A stretch of 64,000 nt of DNA from Nocardia abscessus NBRC 100374. GTDB lineage: Bacteria; Actinomycetota; Actinomycetes; Mycobacteriales; Mycobacteriaceae. The position numbers and the translations under genes were made by a program. The stretch lies in assembly GCF_000308455.1 (NCBI RefSeq), contig NZ_BAFP01000273.1, positions 88,097 through 152,096 of the forward strand, given 5' to 3'. The notes under the pieces are model-generated. The model did not search any database. It had not been told where the DNA came from and saw nothing but the letters and a program-made list of their open reading frames with translations. Positions 25,372-35,136 of this stretch are shown piece after piece. The number at the start of each line of letters is the position of its first letter. The stretch's first letter is position 1.

Positions 25372-28260
25372 ATGAACGTCAACAGGGCTCGATCGTGTGA
25401 GCCGACATGCGCCAGACGTATTCGCGACAGAACCGTCGCACAGCAGGGGGAAGGGCAGAAACCGTCCATCGAATCGTTGCATGCGATCGCCACCGAAATT
25501 GCGACTCACTGCGGGCATTCTGCGTTCAAGTCGCATCGGCTGGCCTGGGGATGGACCGTCGCCCAGGCCGTCGAAGCATTCCATCAGATGTGCCGGCGCG
25601 AGAACTTCAAACCTCGCGGCCTGGTCGTGCGCTCGTGGATGGAATGGGAGGCCGGGGCACGTCCCAGCTGGGACTACCAGGACCTGCTGTCACGGCTGTT
25701 CTCCACCAACCCCGTGGCCCTGGGATGGGCCGCCGACTACGGTCCGGCCACACCACCAAGGTCCTCTCATGATGTCCTGCTGTCTGCTCGCACGCTGGTG
25801 CACCTGCCACCGGACACCGACGCGTTCACCGGGCACCGCGACGAGGTCGCGCGATTGGTAAGTCTGCTGGAGAGCCCGTCCACCGCCGCGGTCGTGATCG
25901 CGGCGATCTCCGGCACGGCCGGTGTCGGTAAGACGGCGTTGGCCCTCCACGTCGCCCACCAGCTCCGTGACGCCTATCCCGATGGGCAGCTGTATGTCGA
26001 CCTCGGCGGCACCCACACCAGCCCGGTCGCGGCGGCCGATGTTCTCGCCGGGTTCCTGCGCGAGTTCGGTGTCGAGGGCAGCGACATTCCCGAAGGTCTG
26101 GACGAACGCGCCCGCAAGTACCGCGCATGTCTGGCCGGGCGGCGAGTGCTGGTCGTGCTGGACAACGCCGCCGACGAAACGCACCTTCGCCCTTTACTTC
26201 CCGGCACCGCCGGATCAGCTGTCCTGGTCACCAGCCGCGCTCCCATCGCCACGCTCGGAGGAATGCACGTGCCCCTCGATGTGCTCCCCGAAACCGAGGC
26301 CATCGAATTGCTGTCGCGGCTCATCGGAGCCGACCGCGCCGGCACCGAATCCGATGCGGTGGGTGAGGTCGCGCGGCTGTGCGGCGGGCTGCCGCTAGCG
26401 CTGCGGATCGCGGGCGCCCGGCTGATGTCACGCCCGAACTGGACAGTGGCGTGGTTCGCCGACCGTCTGGCTGATGAGAGCCGACGCCTCGACCTCCTCG
26501 CGGTCGGTGATCTGGAAGTACGCGCCTCGTTCGCACTGAGCTACCACAGCCGCAGCGCCGAGGAGCAGTCCGCGTTCAGAATGCTGGCGCTGACCGCCTC
26601 GAGCTTCCCTGCCTGGAATCTCGCCGCTCTGTTCGATACCGACCTCGACAAGGCCGAGCAGCTACTGGAGAACCTCGCCGACGCCCAGCTGGTCGAGATC
26701 GCCGGAATCGACACCACCGGCGCGATTCGATATCGCCTGCACGATCTCGTCCGCGTCTTCGCCCGCGAATGCTCCGCCCGCCACGACACCGACGATGCGC
26801 GCCGCAACGCCGCGCGACGGCTCGTCGTCGACTACGCCACCGCAGTCACCGCTGCTGCCTCGATCCTGCACCCCGGAGCCGACCCCGACATCTACAACCC
26901 CGACGGCGCCGACCGAACCGCCGCGGTCGAGATCGCCCGCGCCGCCCCCCGGCGATGGTTTACCGTCGAGCAGCCCAATCTCGTTGTCGGCGTTGAACTT
27001 GCCCACCACCTCGGATTGTGGGAGCAGACCTGGCAGCTGGCCGCCGCACTCTCAGCGATGTTCGAGTGGCGCGCGGACTGGCAAGCATGGGCCCACACCC
27101 ACGAGCTGGCCCTGGACGCCGCCGGCAAGATCGTCACCGACGGCTACGGCGAAGCGGTCATCCTGCGTAGTCTCGGTGCGCTCTACCGGGAACTGGGCCG
27201 CTTTGAGGAAGCCGCCACGATGCTGACCCGCGCAGCCGCCGTCTTCCGGAGCCTGGCCGATCAGCGCCGGTGGGCAGCCACGATGAAACTGATCGGTGAC
27301 ACCCGCCGCTATCAGGGCCGTCTCGATGATGCCCTCGACGCGTTCTCCGCCTCGCTGCTGACCGCGCAATGCGAGTCCGACGACCGATCCGTCGCCGGTG
27401 TCCTCAACGGCCTCGGCGACGCCAGCCGCGGTCTGTCCCGCTTCGCCGAAGCCGGCCGCTACTTCACCGAAAGCCTCACCATCTACAGAAATCTCGGCGA
27501 CGAACTCGACCACGCTCGCACCCTTGTCCGCTACGGCCTGGTGCACCGCGAGCAGTGGAACAACCCCGAGGCCCTGCGCCTGTTCGAACAGGCACTCCCA
27601 GTGTTCGAGGAATTCGATGACCAGCGCTGGCGAGCGCGCACCCTGCGGCATATCGCGGTCGTCCACCGCAACACCGGCAACCTCGACCACGCACTGGGGC
27701 TGTTCGAGGAATCGTTGTCGCTGTTCGATCGGCTCGCCGACCGCCGAGGGACCGCGGTCACCCTCCGCAATCGAGGCGACGCCCATCGTCTCGCCGGAAA
27801 CCGCGCGCACGCGGCCGCCGACCTCACCCGCGCCTTAGCTATCTTCGAATCGATCGCTGATCACCGCTGGATCGCCCGCTGCCAGCTGAGCCTGACCGAC
27901 CTGCACCGCGTCAACGGCGCCTACGACCAAGCCCACCACGCCCTCGACACCGCTTTCGACATCATCTACCGCACCACCGGCGACCGTCCCGCCCAAGCAC
28001 GCGCGCAACGCCAACTCGGCATACTCTGCCGCGACGTCGGTGATTACGACACCGCCACCATCGCCTTGGTCGACGCCCACAGCCTGTTCACCAACCTCGG
28101 TGACGAGCTGTGGATCGCCCGCGTCCACGCCAGCCTCGCCCGGCTGGCGCAATGCCGAGGAGAGGACCCGGAGCCGGAGATGAAGGAAGCACTGACGATC
28201 TGCCACCGCCGCGGAATCACCGACCCCGACGTCGTCGAGATGGTGTTGAAAGAATGGTGA
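25372..28260 (+). CDS. STAND NTPase regulator with NB-ARC domain and TPR repeats
   Basis: A protein of about 962 residues. Residues 30-125 form a basic DNA-binding-like domain ('KSHRLAWGWTVAQAVEAF', 'SWMEWEAGARPS') seen in actinobacterial signal-transduction ATPases. Then come Walker A 'GTAGVGKTAL' (about 181-190), Walker B 'RRVLVVLDNA' (about 257-266), 'LVTSRAP' and 'LCGGLPLALRIAG', the GLPL motif of NB-ARC proteins. From about residue 590 the protein is a run of TPR-like repeats ('LGALYRELGRFEEAATMLTRA' and similar). It is probably an ATP-switched transcription factor. The ribosome site at 25372 is poor, so the true start may be downstream. Confidence 0.9.
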   Translation: MNVNRARSCEPTCARRIRDRTVAQQGEGQKPSIESLHAIATEIATHCGHSAFKSHRLAWGWTVAQAVEAFHQMCRRENFKPRGLVVRSWMEWEAGARPSWDYQDLLSRLFSTNPVALGWAADYGPATPPRSSHDVLLSARTLVHLPPDTDAFTGHRDEVARLVSLLESPSTAAVVIAAISGTAGVGKTALALHVAHQLRDAYPDGQLYVDLGGTHTSPVAAADVLAGFLREFGVEGSDIPEGLDERARKYRACLAGRRVLVVLDNAADETHLRPLLPGTAGSAVLVTSRAPIATLGGMHVPLDVLPETEAIELLSRLIGADRAGTESDAVGEVARLCGGLPLALRIAGARLMSRPNWTVAWFADRLADESRRLDLLAVGDLEVRASFALSYHSRSAEEQSAFRMLALTASSFPAWNLAALFDTDLDKAEQLLENLADAQLVEIAGIDTTGAIRYRLHDLVRVFARECSARHDTDDARRNAARRLVVDYATAVTAAASILHPGADPDIYNPDGADRTAAVEIARAAPRRWFTVEQPNLVVGVELAHHLGLWEQTWQLAAALSAMFEWRADWQAWAHTHELALDAAGKIVTDGYGEAVILRSLGALYRELGRFEEAATMLTRAAAVFRSLADQRRWAATMKLIGDTRRYQGRLDDALDAFSASLLTAQCESDDRSVAGVLNGLGDASRGLSRFAEAGRYFTESLTIYRNLGDELDHARTLVRYGLVHREQWNNPEALRLFEQALPVFEEFDDQRWRARTLRHIAVVHRNTGNLDHALGLFEESLSLFDRLADRRGTAVTLRNRGDAHRLAGNRAHAAADLTRALAIFESIADHRWIARCQLSLTDLHRVNGAYDQAHHALDTAFDIIYRTTGDRPAQARAQRQLGILCRDVGDYDTATIALVDAHSLFTNLGDELWIARVHASLARLAQCRGEDPEPEMKEALTICHRRGITDPDVVEMVLKEW

Positions 28261-29591
28261 CGATGCCCCAGCCCCCTGTCGGCCAGACCCGCTACGAGCG
28301 GATCATGCTCGACCTCTCCCGAGACCCGGATGGCACTGCCGCCCTGTTCCGCGACGCCAGCCAGGCCGCGCGCTCACTCGTTCCGGCGACCGACATCCAC
28401 CAGCGGGTCATCCGGGATGTCGCGGCCGGTGTGGCCGCACCGGCGCTCGTCGGTGCGGTCGTGTGGATGCTGCGCGAAGCCGAGCGGCGAGGCCTGGCCC
28501 GGCTGCGTTTCCTCTCCCGCGACGGACAGATCTTCTACGAACTGACCCGACGGCTGACGTCCCTGCTCGACATGGAAATCGACGTGGAGTACGTCTACAG
28601 CAGCCGCCTGACCTGGAGCCTGGCCGCCAGCGACCCCACCCGGCTCGATGAGGAAGCATGGCTGTTCAACAGCTTCATGAAATCCAACGCCCACGACCTG
28701 TGCGCACGGCTCGGCCTTCCACTCGACTACTACACAAAGCCGCTGGCAGCCGCTGGCGTTTCCCTGGATCCCGATGCCCGAGCCGACCGCCCTCGACAAG
28801 CCGAGGCGATGCGACGATTCCTGCGCACACCGCAGATCACGGACGTTGTTGCGGACCGCATCAACCAAGCCCGGCGCATGCTTGTGGACTACGCCGCCGA
28901 GCATCTTCTCCTCGACCGCCGGACCGGATTGGTCGATGCTGGATGGACCGGTCGCATGATCAATTCTCTGCTGCGCGCCTGCCGCACCGACGTACAGCAG
29001 CGCCCGCACGCCCTGCTGTGGGGGTACGAACCGCGCGGCGCGGTCGACCCGGCTGACCTCGACCGAGTCGCGGCGTATATGTACAACACCGCCACCGGCG
29101 ACGGCCTGCAATGGCGGGTACCCGACGCACCTTTCCTCATCGAAACGTTCTGCATGGGCGACCATGGAATCGTCACCGGATACAACAGAACCCCAGCAGG
29201 ACAGATCGAACCAGTCCTGCGGACACCGGGCAATCCCGCGGCCGAGGCATGGGGCCTGCCGACCTATCGTGCAACGCTCTACGCCTTCGCCGAACAGCTT
29301 GCCAAGCTCCCGAGCGAGGATTCGCGCCCACTCATCCACCAGCTCATGGCCGCGTTGTGGTGTCACCCCTCGCGCAGCGAAGCCGCCACCTGGGGTGCGT
29401 ACCCCTACGACAGCGATCCGGCAGGCACCGCAATACGCCCACTAGCCAGGCCCTTGAACGAACAGACCCGCATCCGGGAAGACCGTGCCTGGATCTCGGG
29501 CGCGCTGGCATTGAGCTCACCCACCGCCCGTGAACGGTACCTGGCCCGCGCCTCCACAGGTGAGCTGCGCGGAGTTCCCGCCCCGGACTGA
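28254..29591 (+). CDS. HAD-like hydrolase-domain protein
   Basis: About 445 residues; the start is one of the closely spaced ATG/GTG codons at 28254-28263, which overlap the STAND gene stop. 'RLRFLSRDGQIFYELTRRL' resembles the motif-I region of large HAD-superfamily proteins found with polysaccharide and glycosyltransferase genes, with 'SRDG' in place of DxDGT. 'LVDAGWTGRMINSLL' probably corresponds to a later conserved block. The coupling to the STAND regulator suggests joint function. The exact activity is unknown. Confidence 0.65.
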   Translation: MVTMPQPPVGQTRYERIMLDLSRDPDGTAALFRDASQAARSLVPATDIHQRVIRDVAAGVAAPALVGAVVWMLREAERRGLARLRFLSRDGQIFYELTRRLTSLLDMEIDVEYVYSSRLTWSLAASDPTRLDEEAWLFNSFMKSNAHDLCARLGLPLDYYTKPLAAAGVSLDPDARADRPRQAEAMRRFLRTPQITDVVADRINQARRMLVDYAAEHLLLDRRTGLVDAGWTGRMINSLLRACRTDVQQRPHALLWGYEPRGAVDPADLDRVAAYMYNTATGDGLQWRVPDAPFLIETFCMGDHGIVTGYNRTPAGQIEPVLRTPGNPAAEAWGLPTYRATLYAFAEQLAKLPSEDSRPLIHQLMAALWCHPSRSEAATWGAYPYDSDPAGTAIRPLARPLNEQTRIREDRAWISGALALSSPTARERYLARASTGELRGVPAPD

Positions 29592-29689
29592 ACGATCAGA
29601 CGGGACAACCGCCTAGCCCGGCCTGTCAACCCATGTCGGAGGAGTTGGTTACGTGTCGAGCGTGCAGTAGAAGTACTCCCGGGGTTACG

Positions 29690-29809
29690 CGGGTGTTCGG
29701 TGAAAAGATCTCCACCCGAGCTTCCCGCCGTCCCGAGTTGGAACGCGCGGTCGCGCTGGCGCGAGAGCTGCGGGCCTCGGGTGTTGCGGTCACCCTGGTG
29801 GTGTACGAG
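29690..29809 (+). pseudogene. Serine-recombinase (resolvase) remnant
   Basis: One plus-strand frame encodes about 40 residues matching the middle of the resolvase catalytic domain: 'VFGEKISTRASRRPELERA' followed by 'VALARELRASGVAVTLVVYE'. The upstream active-site Ser and the downstream DNA-binding part are missing, and the frame leaves homology abruptly near 29810. It is a decayed recombinase next to the codon-biased islet 29824-33722, and may mark an old integration scar. Confidence 0.7.
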
Positions 29810-29823
29810 GTCGCGGCATCGAC

Positions 29824-30279
29824 CTATCGAAGTGTGTGGGATTCGGTGGGTTCGAATCTCAAGTTCAGGAGGACGCAATTGATCGTCACAGCATCGGGAA
29901 CACCGTGGAGGAAATCGGGCCCAACGTAACAGGTGAGGTTCAGCGGGCCCCCGTATATAAAGTACTTGGACGGGTGAGGCAGGGCTTCGAGCTTCGCACC
30001 GTACAGGCCCGCAGCGCGCGGCGATGAACCAGAGAAGTAGCCGGCAGGCAGGGATGTGTCACGCTCGAGGATCTCGAAACGCTCGCCCGGAGTTCGCAGG
30101 AGTGCCCCGAGCTCCCGGAGCGCGCTTGGGCTCGAGACATCCTGCACTGCCCCCTTCGCGGGGCCGAAGAACAACCGCAGCAGCGTGATAACGAACTGCT
30201 TTTCATCAAGCGTGTACATGGGAGCATCGAAGTCCTGCAGCGCGCGCCCGGTGACGGACGAGGCGTCGGTCGGCAGCAT
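29824..30279 (-). CDS. Hypothetical protein in the GMC oxidoreductase islet
   Basis: A 151-residue protein, ATG at 30279, 24 bp downstream of the GMC oxidoreductase on the same strand. It contains 'EKQFVITLLRLFFGPAKGAVQDV', 'LRELGALLRTPGERFEILERD' and a Gly/Tyr-rich C-terminus. It is likely a small partner subunit of the oxidoreductase; two-gene arrangements of a GMC dehydrogenase with a small gluconate-dehydrogenase-type subunit are known, but I cannot confirm the family here. Codon use is less GC-biased than in the flanks. Confidence 0.65.
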   Translation of the reverse strand: MLPTDASSVTGRALQDFDAPMYTLDEKQFVITLLRLFFGPAKGAVQDVSSPSALRELGALLRTPGERFEILERDTSLPAGYFSGSSPRAAGLYGAKLEALPHPSKYFIYGGPLNLTCYVGPDFLHGVPDAVTINCVLLNLRFEPTESHTLR

Positions 30280-30303
30280 CGATCGCTCCTTCTCGATGTG
30301 CGG

Positions 30304-32319
30304 TTAAGGATTGAGGCGGCTTGCCAAGTGGTCAGCGAGGCGCAAGGACAGCGCTGCCAGGGTCAACGATGGGTTCGCGGCGGGGATCGCGGGAAACACC
30401 GACACGTCGCAGGCGTAGAGGTTCGGGTACGCCTCGAACTTGAGATTCGTGTCCACGACGCCTGTTCCGTCGCCACTCATCCGCAGCGAGCCACCAGCGT
30501 GGTGCGGCGTTCCCTGGTTCGCGTACCCCAGGTTACTGTTCGGCTCGGGGTTCGGGATGTCCAACTCCTCGAGCAACCGGTTACGTAGGTTCTTGCACTG
30601 TTCGTGGAAAGCACTTCCCGACTCGTTGGGCGCCACCCGAAGGGCGATCGGCTGATCATCGCCTTGCAAGGCGAGCCAGTTCGTATCATCGAGCTGGCTG
30701 GAGAAGTTGAATTGGAACTTGACGCGAGACTCCCCCAGGTTCAGCCACTGCTGTCGCAGGTCGTCGTCTGCGTGCCGGAGGTCCCAGTACCACCCATTGA
30801 GCAGCAGTTCGGTATTGAACGGTTGTTCCGATATCAGATTCGCCTTTGGCTGGATGAGGACTCTCGCGCATGCAGCGGGGTTCCAGAAAGGATGTGGCAC
30901 CCCGCCATCCTGCGTCTGGGGAATCATGTACCCGTAGTCGGTACCGCCGTGCGAGAAGTACGCAGGATGGTCTGTCAGGCCACGCCCGATCTTCTTGTTC
31001 GGATCTTGGAGGTTGCTCTGCAAGGCGATTCGCGGGCTCTCGATCGAGCCAGCACATAGGACGACGTACTTCCCCGTGTAGCGCCTGCCGACGTTACCGG
31101 CCAAGTCCTGGCATTCGACGACAGCCGACTGCTCGCCCGTCGATTCCACCCGCACGACGCGATGCTGGAGGTTGACGGTGAGGTTGTCCCGTCCAGCCCG
31201 CCCGGCATGCCCGAGCGAGTCCAGGAGCAGATCGGCTGTTGAGAAGGTGCCGGTCGAAGTCTCGATGACGTCGCCGATCGAGCTGCCGTCCGCCGCAAGG
31301 TTGGGTTGATGCTGAGAGCGAGGTAGGTCGATGACCTTGTACCCCGGCAGACACGCCGCTAAGTGCTCGACGACCTGATTCTGGAACGGACCCAGCGTTT
31401 GACGCTTGCGCAGGAGCGCCTCTGCGGCTAAATATCCCGTGGCACAGAGGTAGGTGGATACATCCTGCGGCCAGTACTGCAGCTCCCACTCCCGCATTCG
31501 CGGGATCAATCCCGACCAGAACACCGAGCGCCCGCCCAGCGTCATCTGGACGCCGTACAAGAACTTCGAGTCGTCCTTATTTTCGAAGTTAAGAACCTGA
31601 TTCCGCTGCGGTAAGGATTCCCAGTCACCTGGCAGGTTGTTGATGTGCGTAGAAGGTCCCAGACTTCCGATCTCGAGGAGTAAGGTCTTGGCCCCTCGGT
31701 CGGACAGCTGGTCGGCGAGTATCCCTCCACCCATACCCGAGCCTACAACGATGACATCGTAGTGGATCGCGCTGTTGACGTTGCCGAAAGAGATTTCTTG
31801 TTGCTGTCGGGTGGCCTCGGCGCGAAAGTCTCCGTACGGAACTACGAACCGCTCCTCAAGCGAATCGAATTCATCTTCCTCGGCCGTGAAATGGTGGTTC
31901 TTGTCCGGCGCAAGCTGGCGGTCGAATCCCTTGATCCAAGTGTGTCCGTTCAGGACGAACTTCATGGTCAGACCGTCTGGGAATACGGACTTCGGCAGCT
32001 CGAAGTGCCAGCCGCCATACCGATACAGACCGTGGATGTCACGCGTCCATCCGGCCTCGGCGCAGCGGATGGTGATTTCGTGCGCAGGTCGCCACTTGGT
32101 CGTCCAGAGGTGAGCCCAGAAGGTCGCCCCTTCGGCAGGAGTCTCGTTGACGTCTGCGGCTGGACGTGCGAGCGTGCGGAGATACCGTCGCCGGCTGAGT
32201 CTCGACCCGCTTACCCGTCCGGGAGCGAGTACGTCGTTAAGCACTGAGCTGTCAGACACCTCTGAGAGCTCGCGGGGAACGAACTCCTCGGGCACGCCGC
32301 TGTCGTATGGCTGACTCAT
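30304..32319 (-). CDS. GMC-family FAD oxidoreductase
   Basis: A 671-residue protein starting at the ATG after GAGGAGG. Near residue 190 it has the FAD loop 'YDVIVVGSGMGGGILADQL'; near 275 'GGRSVFWSG'; later 'VVLCAGSIESPRIAL', and at the C-terminus 'NQGTPHHAGGSLRMSGDGTGVVD' plus 'SVFPAIPAANPSLTLAALSLRLADHL', the GMC_oxred_C signature. The N-terminal 190 residues precede the FAD fold and are unusual for the family. It would oxidise an alcohol or sugar. Codon use is mixed compared with neighbours, suggesting acquisition by transfer. Confidence 0.88.
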   Translation of the reverse strand: MSQPYDSGVPEEFVPRELSEVSDSSVLNDVLAPGRVSGSRLSRRRYLRTLARPAADVNETPAEGATFWAHLWTTKWRPAHEITIRCAEAGWTRDIHGLYRYGGWHFELPKSVFPDGLTMKFVLNGHTWIKGFDRQLAPDKNHHFTAEEDEFDSLEERFVVPYGDFRAEATRQQQEISFGNVNSAIHYDVIVVGSGMGGGILADQLSDRGAKTLLLEIGSLGPSTHINNLPGDWESLPQRNQVLNFENKDDSKFLYGVQMTLGGRSVFWSGLIPRMREWELQYWPQDVSTYLCATGYLAAEALLRKRQTLGPFQNQVVEHLAACLPGYKVIDLPRSQHQPNLAADGSSIGDVIETSTGTFSTADLLLDSLGHAGRAGRDNLTVNLQHRVVRVESTGEQSAVVECQDLAGNVGRRYTGKYVVLCAGSIESPRIALQSNLQDPNKKIGRGLTDHPAYFSHGGTDYGYMIPQTQDGGVPHPFWNPAACARVLIQPKANLISEQPFNTELLLNGWYWDLRHADDDLRQQWLNLGESRVKFQFNFSSQLDDTNWLALQGDDQPIALRVAPNESGSAFHEQCKNLRNRLLEELDIPNPEPNSNLGYANQGTPHHAGGSLRMSGDGTGVVDTNLKFEAYPNLYACDVSVFPAIPAANPSLTLAALSLRLADHLASRLNP

Positions 32320-32603
32320 GCAAGCCTCCTCGCTCATCAAGCTCGGACCTACTCGAGTACCGCGACCAGTCGTCTCCCTGCCACGCTACCTGCGAAAAGA
32401 ACATGCCGGTTGGTTTCAGCAAACCCTGACCGCACGCTTCGACCAGTTCGCGAAGCGAGTGCGCCGACGCCGAAGCGCCGCTGATTTCACATCGGGCACG
32501 TTGTGATCACCGTTTAGACGATTTGGCGGAAATTTGCAGCAGCTGCCCTGGAACGGCGCAAAGCTAGGTCGATTGCCCTTAGGCGTGCGTCGAAGGAGCG
32601 GAG

Positions 32604-33722
32604 ATGTCGAAAAGTTTGGTGGTGTGCTGCGATGGCACGTGGAATAGCCCGGACCAGCAGAGCCCGACGAACGTAACGAAGATCTCATTGGCAATTGCGC
32701 CCACGGATCACAGCGGCCGAGAGCAGAGGACTTTTTACCATCTTGGGGTCGGAACCAACCGGTGGGAGCGAATCCGTGGTGGTGCCTTCGGTTTCGGACT
32801 GTCGCGCGACGTCCGCGACACTTACCGCTTCCTTGTGCAGAACTTCGACCCTGGCGATCAGCTCTTCTTCTTCGGCTTCAGCCGCGGCGCATTCACCGCA
32901 CGCAGCACTGCAGGATTTGTCCGAAACTGTGGCATTCTGCGGCGAGAGCACTATGATCGCGTCGACGAGGCGTATGGGCTCTACCGCAGCAAGAGCAGTA
33001 AGACACATCCGCGCGGCATCGAAGCGACTCTCTTCAGACGCTCGTACTCCCATGAAACGCGGATCCGCTTCATCGGGGTCTGGGACACAGTCGGCTCCCT
33101 TGGGATCCCGCTCGACGGGCTCGGCCTGGTCAAGTTGATTAATCGCCGGTGGGAATTCCACGACACAAAACTGAGCCGCACCGTCGACGCGGCGTTTCAG
33201 GCACTGGCGATCGACGAAAAACGGGGGCCGTTCCGGCCTGCGCTCTGGACGCCACAGGAGCACCCCCCGGATGGTCAGCGAGTTGAGCAGGTCTGGTTCG
33301 CCGGCGTTCACTCCGATGTCGGCGGCGGCTATCCGACGCATGAAATAAGCGACATACCGCTTCTCTGGATGGTGGATCGCGCCCGTAGCTGCGGCTTGAC
33401 CTTCCGCTCCGACGCCTTCACCCACCGCGCATCCGGCGGTGCTGAACCATCCATAGACGATCAAATTTTGGGTGTGCCCACGGCTATCCACCCCGATCCA
33501 CTCGGCGACTTACACGAGTCCCGCAAGGGCGTCTTTCGGATAATCCCTCCATTCGACCGAAGCCTTGGCGTCAGCGATGAGTCTCACGAATACGTCGCTT
33601 CAAGCGCAGTCGAGCGAGGCAAGGAGAAACAGGATTACCGGCCGCCAGCCCTAGCTGCATACCTCCGCGGCAAGCCCCGAATCATGCCGGTCGAATCCCG
33701 ACTTCCATCAGCCACCGCATGA
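32604..33722 (+). CDS. DUF2235 alpha/beta-hydrolase-domain protein
   Basis: A 372-residue protein with the family hallmarks: N-terminal 'LVVCCDGTWNSPD', 'YHLGVGTN', the nucleophile elbow 'FFFGFSRGAFTAR' (G-x-S-x-G), 'FIGVWDTVGSLGIP' (Asp) and 'EQVWFAGVHSDVGGGYP' (His). DUF2235 includes Tle-type phospholipase effectors and uncharacterised cytosolic enzymes. The ATG is preceded by AAGGAGCGGAG. It is divergent from the GMC gene across a 284-bp gap and shares its less biased codon use. Confidence 0.88.
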   Translation: MSKSLVVCCDGTWNSPDQQSPTNVTKISLAIAPTDHSGREQRTFYHLGVGTNRWERIRGGAFGFGLSRDVRDTYRFLVQNFDPGDQLFFFGFSRGAFTARSTAGFVRNCGILRREHYDRVDEAYGLYRSKSSKTHPRGIEATLFRRSYSHETRIRFIGVWDTVGSLGIPLDGLGLVKLINRRWEFHDTKLSRTVDAAFQALAIDEKRGPFRPALWTPQEHPPDGQRVEQVWFAGVHSDVGGGYPTHEISDIPLLWMVDRARSCGLTFRSDAFTHRASGGAEPSIDDQILGVPTAIHPDPLGDLHESRKGVFRIIPPFDRSLGVSDESHEYVASSAVERGKEKQDYRPPALAAYLRGKPRIMPVESRLPSATA

Positions 33723-33742
33723 CCGGCCGGCCATCCGATGGG

Positions 33743-33784
33743 GGTGATCAAGTCCAAACACGGTGGTGTATCGAAATGATCACC
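33743..33784. terminator. Possible hairpin downstream of the DUF2235 gene
   Basis: GGTGATCA (33743-33750) pairs with TGATCACC (33777-33784), an 8-bp perfect stem with a 26-nt loop, 20 bp after the DUF2235 stop. No U tract follows. It could be a terminator or the trace of an insertion end. The rest of 33723-34021 holds no supported gene. Confidence 0.35.
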
Positions 33785-34021
33785 GCATGATCCGTGTTGG
33801 GTTATGCGGTGAGTGCTGCGGGACGGTAGGGCGGGTGCCGTGTCTTGAATACGGGACGGTTAGGTGAACTCGCCCTGTTCGGCGCGGTAACTGGCGGGAC
33901 GGACGTGCACGGTGACGTGGGCGGGAGTGGTCCTAGTGGCGGGTTGCGCGGGGTAATTCCGATCGAGGGTTGAAGTAGGGGTGAACTGAGCGGTCGGTGT
34001 CCGAATGTGGTGGTGGGTGCC

Positions 34022-34885
34022 CTATTCGGGCTGCCAGAGCAGCTGGCCTGCGTGGACGGTGGCGACTCGGCCGAGTTGGACGTCGGCGAAGTGCAGACCG
34101 AAGCCGACGGTGCCGGGGGTTGCGAGTTGGTCGATGACGGCGCGGCATGTGGTGACCGACGCGGCGGGGTCGTCGTCGATGGCCGCGGTGAGTTCGGGAT
34201 GGGTGATCTGCAGTGGGGTTTGCATCGCGTCGCCGAATACGAGCAACCGGTGGCCGGGTGAGGTGATCACGTAACCGAGGTGCCCGAGGCTGTGCCCGGG
34301 AAGGGCCAGGGCGTGCACGCCGGGGAAGATTTCCTCACTGTCTCTGACGGTGCGTACTTGCGCGGCAAAGACATCGAGCATCTCGGCGCTGGCGCCGGTC
34401 GTGGCGGCAAATGCTCTGTGCTGCCATTCGGTGTCCCCGATCAGGACGGGGATGTCCGCGAAGGGGCTGCTCGGGGTGGCGGGCGCGGTTTGCCACAGCC
34501 ACCCGATGTGATCCAGGTGTAGGTGGGTGATGGCGACGAGTTCGATGTCGGCCAGGGTTGTGCCTGCGGCGGCGAGGCTGTCGAGCAATTGTCCGCCGCG
34601 CATCAGCCCATACGGGGTGGGCACGGCCAGCGGTCCGAAGCCGGCGTCGATGAGCATGGCTCGGTTGCCGTGTTCGACCAGCAGTGCGCCGACGCTGGCG
34701 ACGAGGTAGCCGTCGTCGTTGATCAGATGCTGGTTCGCGGCCCATATCTGGTCATCGGAGTCCGGCAGCCATGCGCGGGGTTCGAGCAGGGCGACGCCGT
34801 CGGGGAGGTAGGTGATGCGGTGATCGCCGAGCTGGTGGTGATGGAGTGTGGCGGGGCGGGTGTAGTGGTCGAGGCTGAGGGTCAT
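34022..34885 (-). CDS. Metallo-beta-lactamase-fold hydrolase
   Basis: A 287-residue protein from the ATG at 34885 with AGGAG upstream. It shows 'AMLIDAGFGP', the metal motif 'THLHLDHIGW' (HxHxDH, about residues 118-127), 'LPGHSLGHLGYVI' (His) and 'LLVFGDAM' (Asp), all ligands for a binuclear site. The family includes lactonases, glyoxalases and quorum-quenching enzymes; 'GYLVASVGALLVEHGNRAMLID' is common in AHL-lactonase-like proteins. About 250 bp without a gene separate it from the conjugation locus upstream. Confidence 0.9.
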   Translation of the reverse strand: MTLSLDHYTRPATLHHHQLGDHRITYLPDGVALLEPRAWLPDSDDQIWAANQHLINDDGYLVASVGALLVEHGNRAMLIDAGFGPLAVPTPYGLMRGGQLLDSLAAAGTTLADIELVAITHLHLDHIGWLWQTAPATPSSPFADIPVLIGDTEWQHRAFAATTGASAEMLDVFAAQVRTVRDSEEIFPGVHALALPGHSLGHLGYVITSPGHRLLVFGDAMQTPLQITHPELTAAIDDDPAASVTTCRAVIDQLATPGTVGFGLHFADVQLGRVATVHAGQLLWQPE

Positions 34886-35136
34886 GATCGGGTCTCCTGA
34901 TGTGGGGGTTCGGGGAGGTTGTGGTCGCCGCCGTGACGTGCCGTGCAGTCGGGCGACCTGACCGGGTGCTGGGGGCCGGGTGGGGTCGCGGCGACCGGGC
35001 GGTCGGGTCACGCTCCGAGCCTGGGGGCGGGTATGCAAGGCGGGTGCGGGGTCGCGGCGACGCGGGATTCGACAGCGGGCATGGGGTTCTCGCAGGTTGG
35101 ATCGACGGCGGGCAGCGGATGTCGCGTCGCGGAGGG

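Noticed and set aside
33933..34024. Open frame continuing about 50 codons past the TAG of the metallo-beta-lactamase-fold gene
   Set aside because: A readthrough extension is possible, but such frames are common by chance at this GC content; no motif and no start codon support it.
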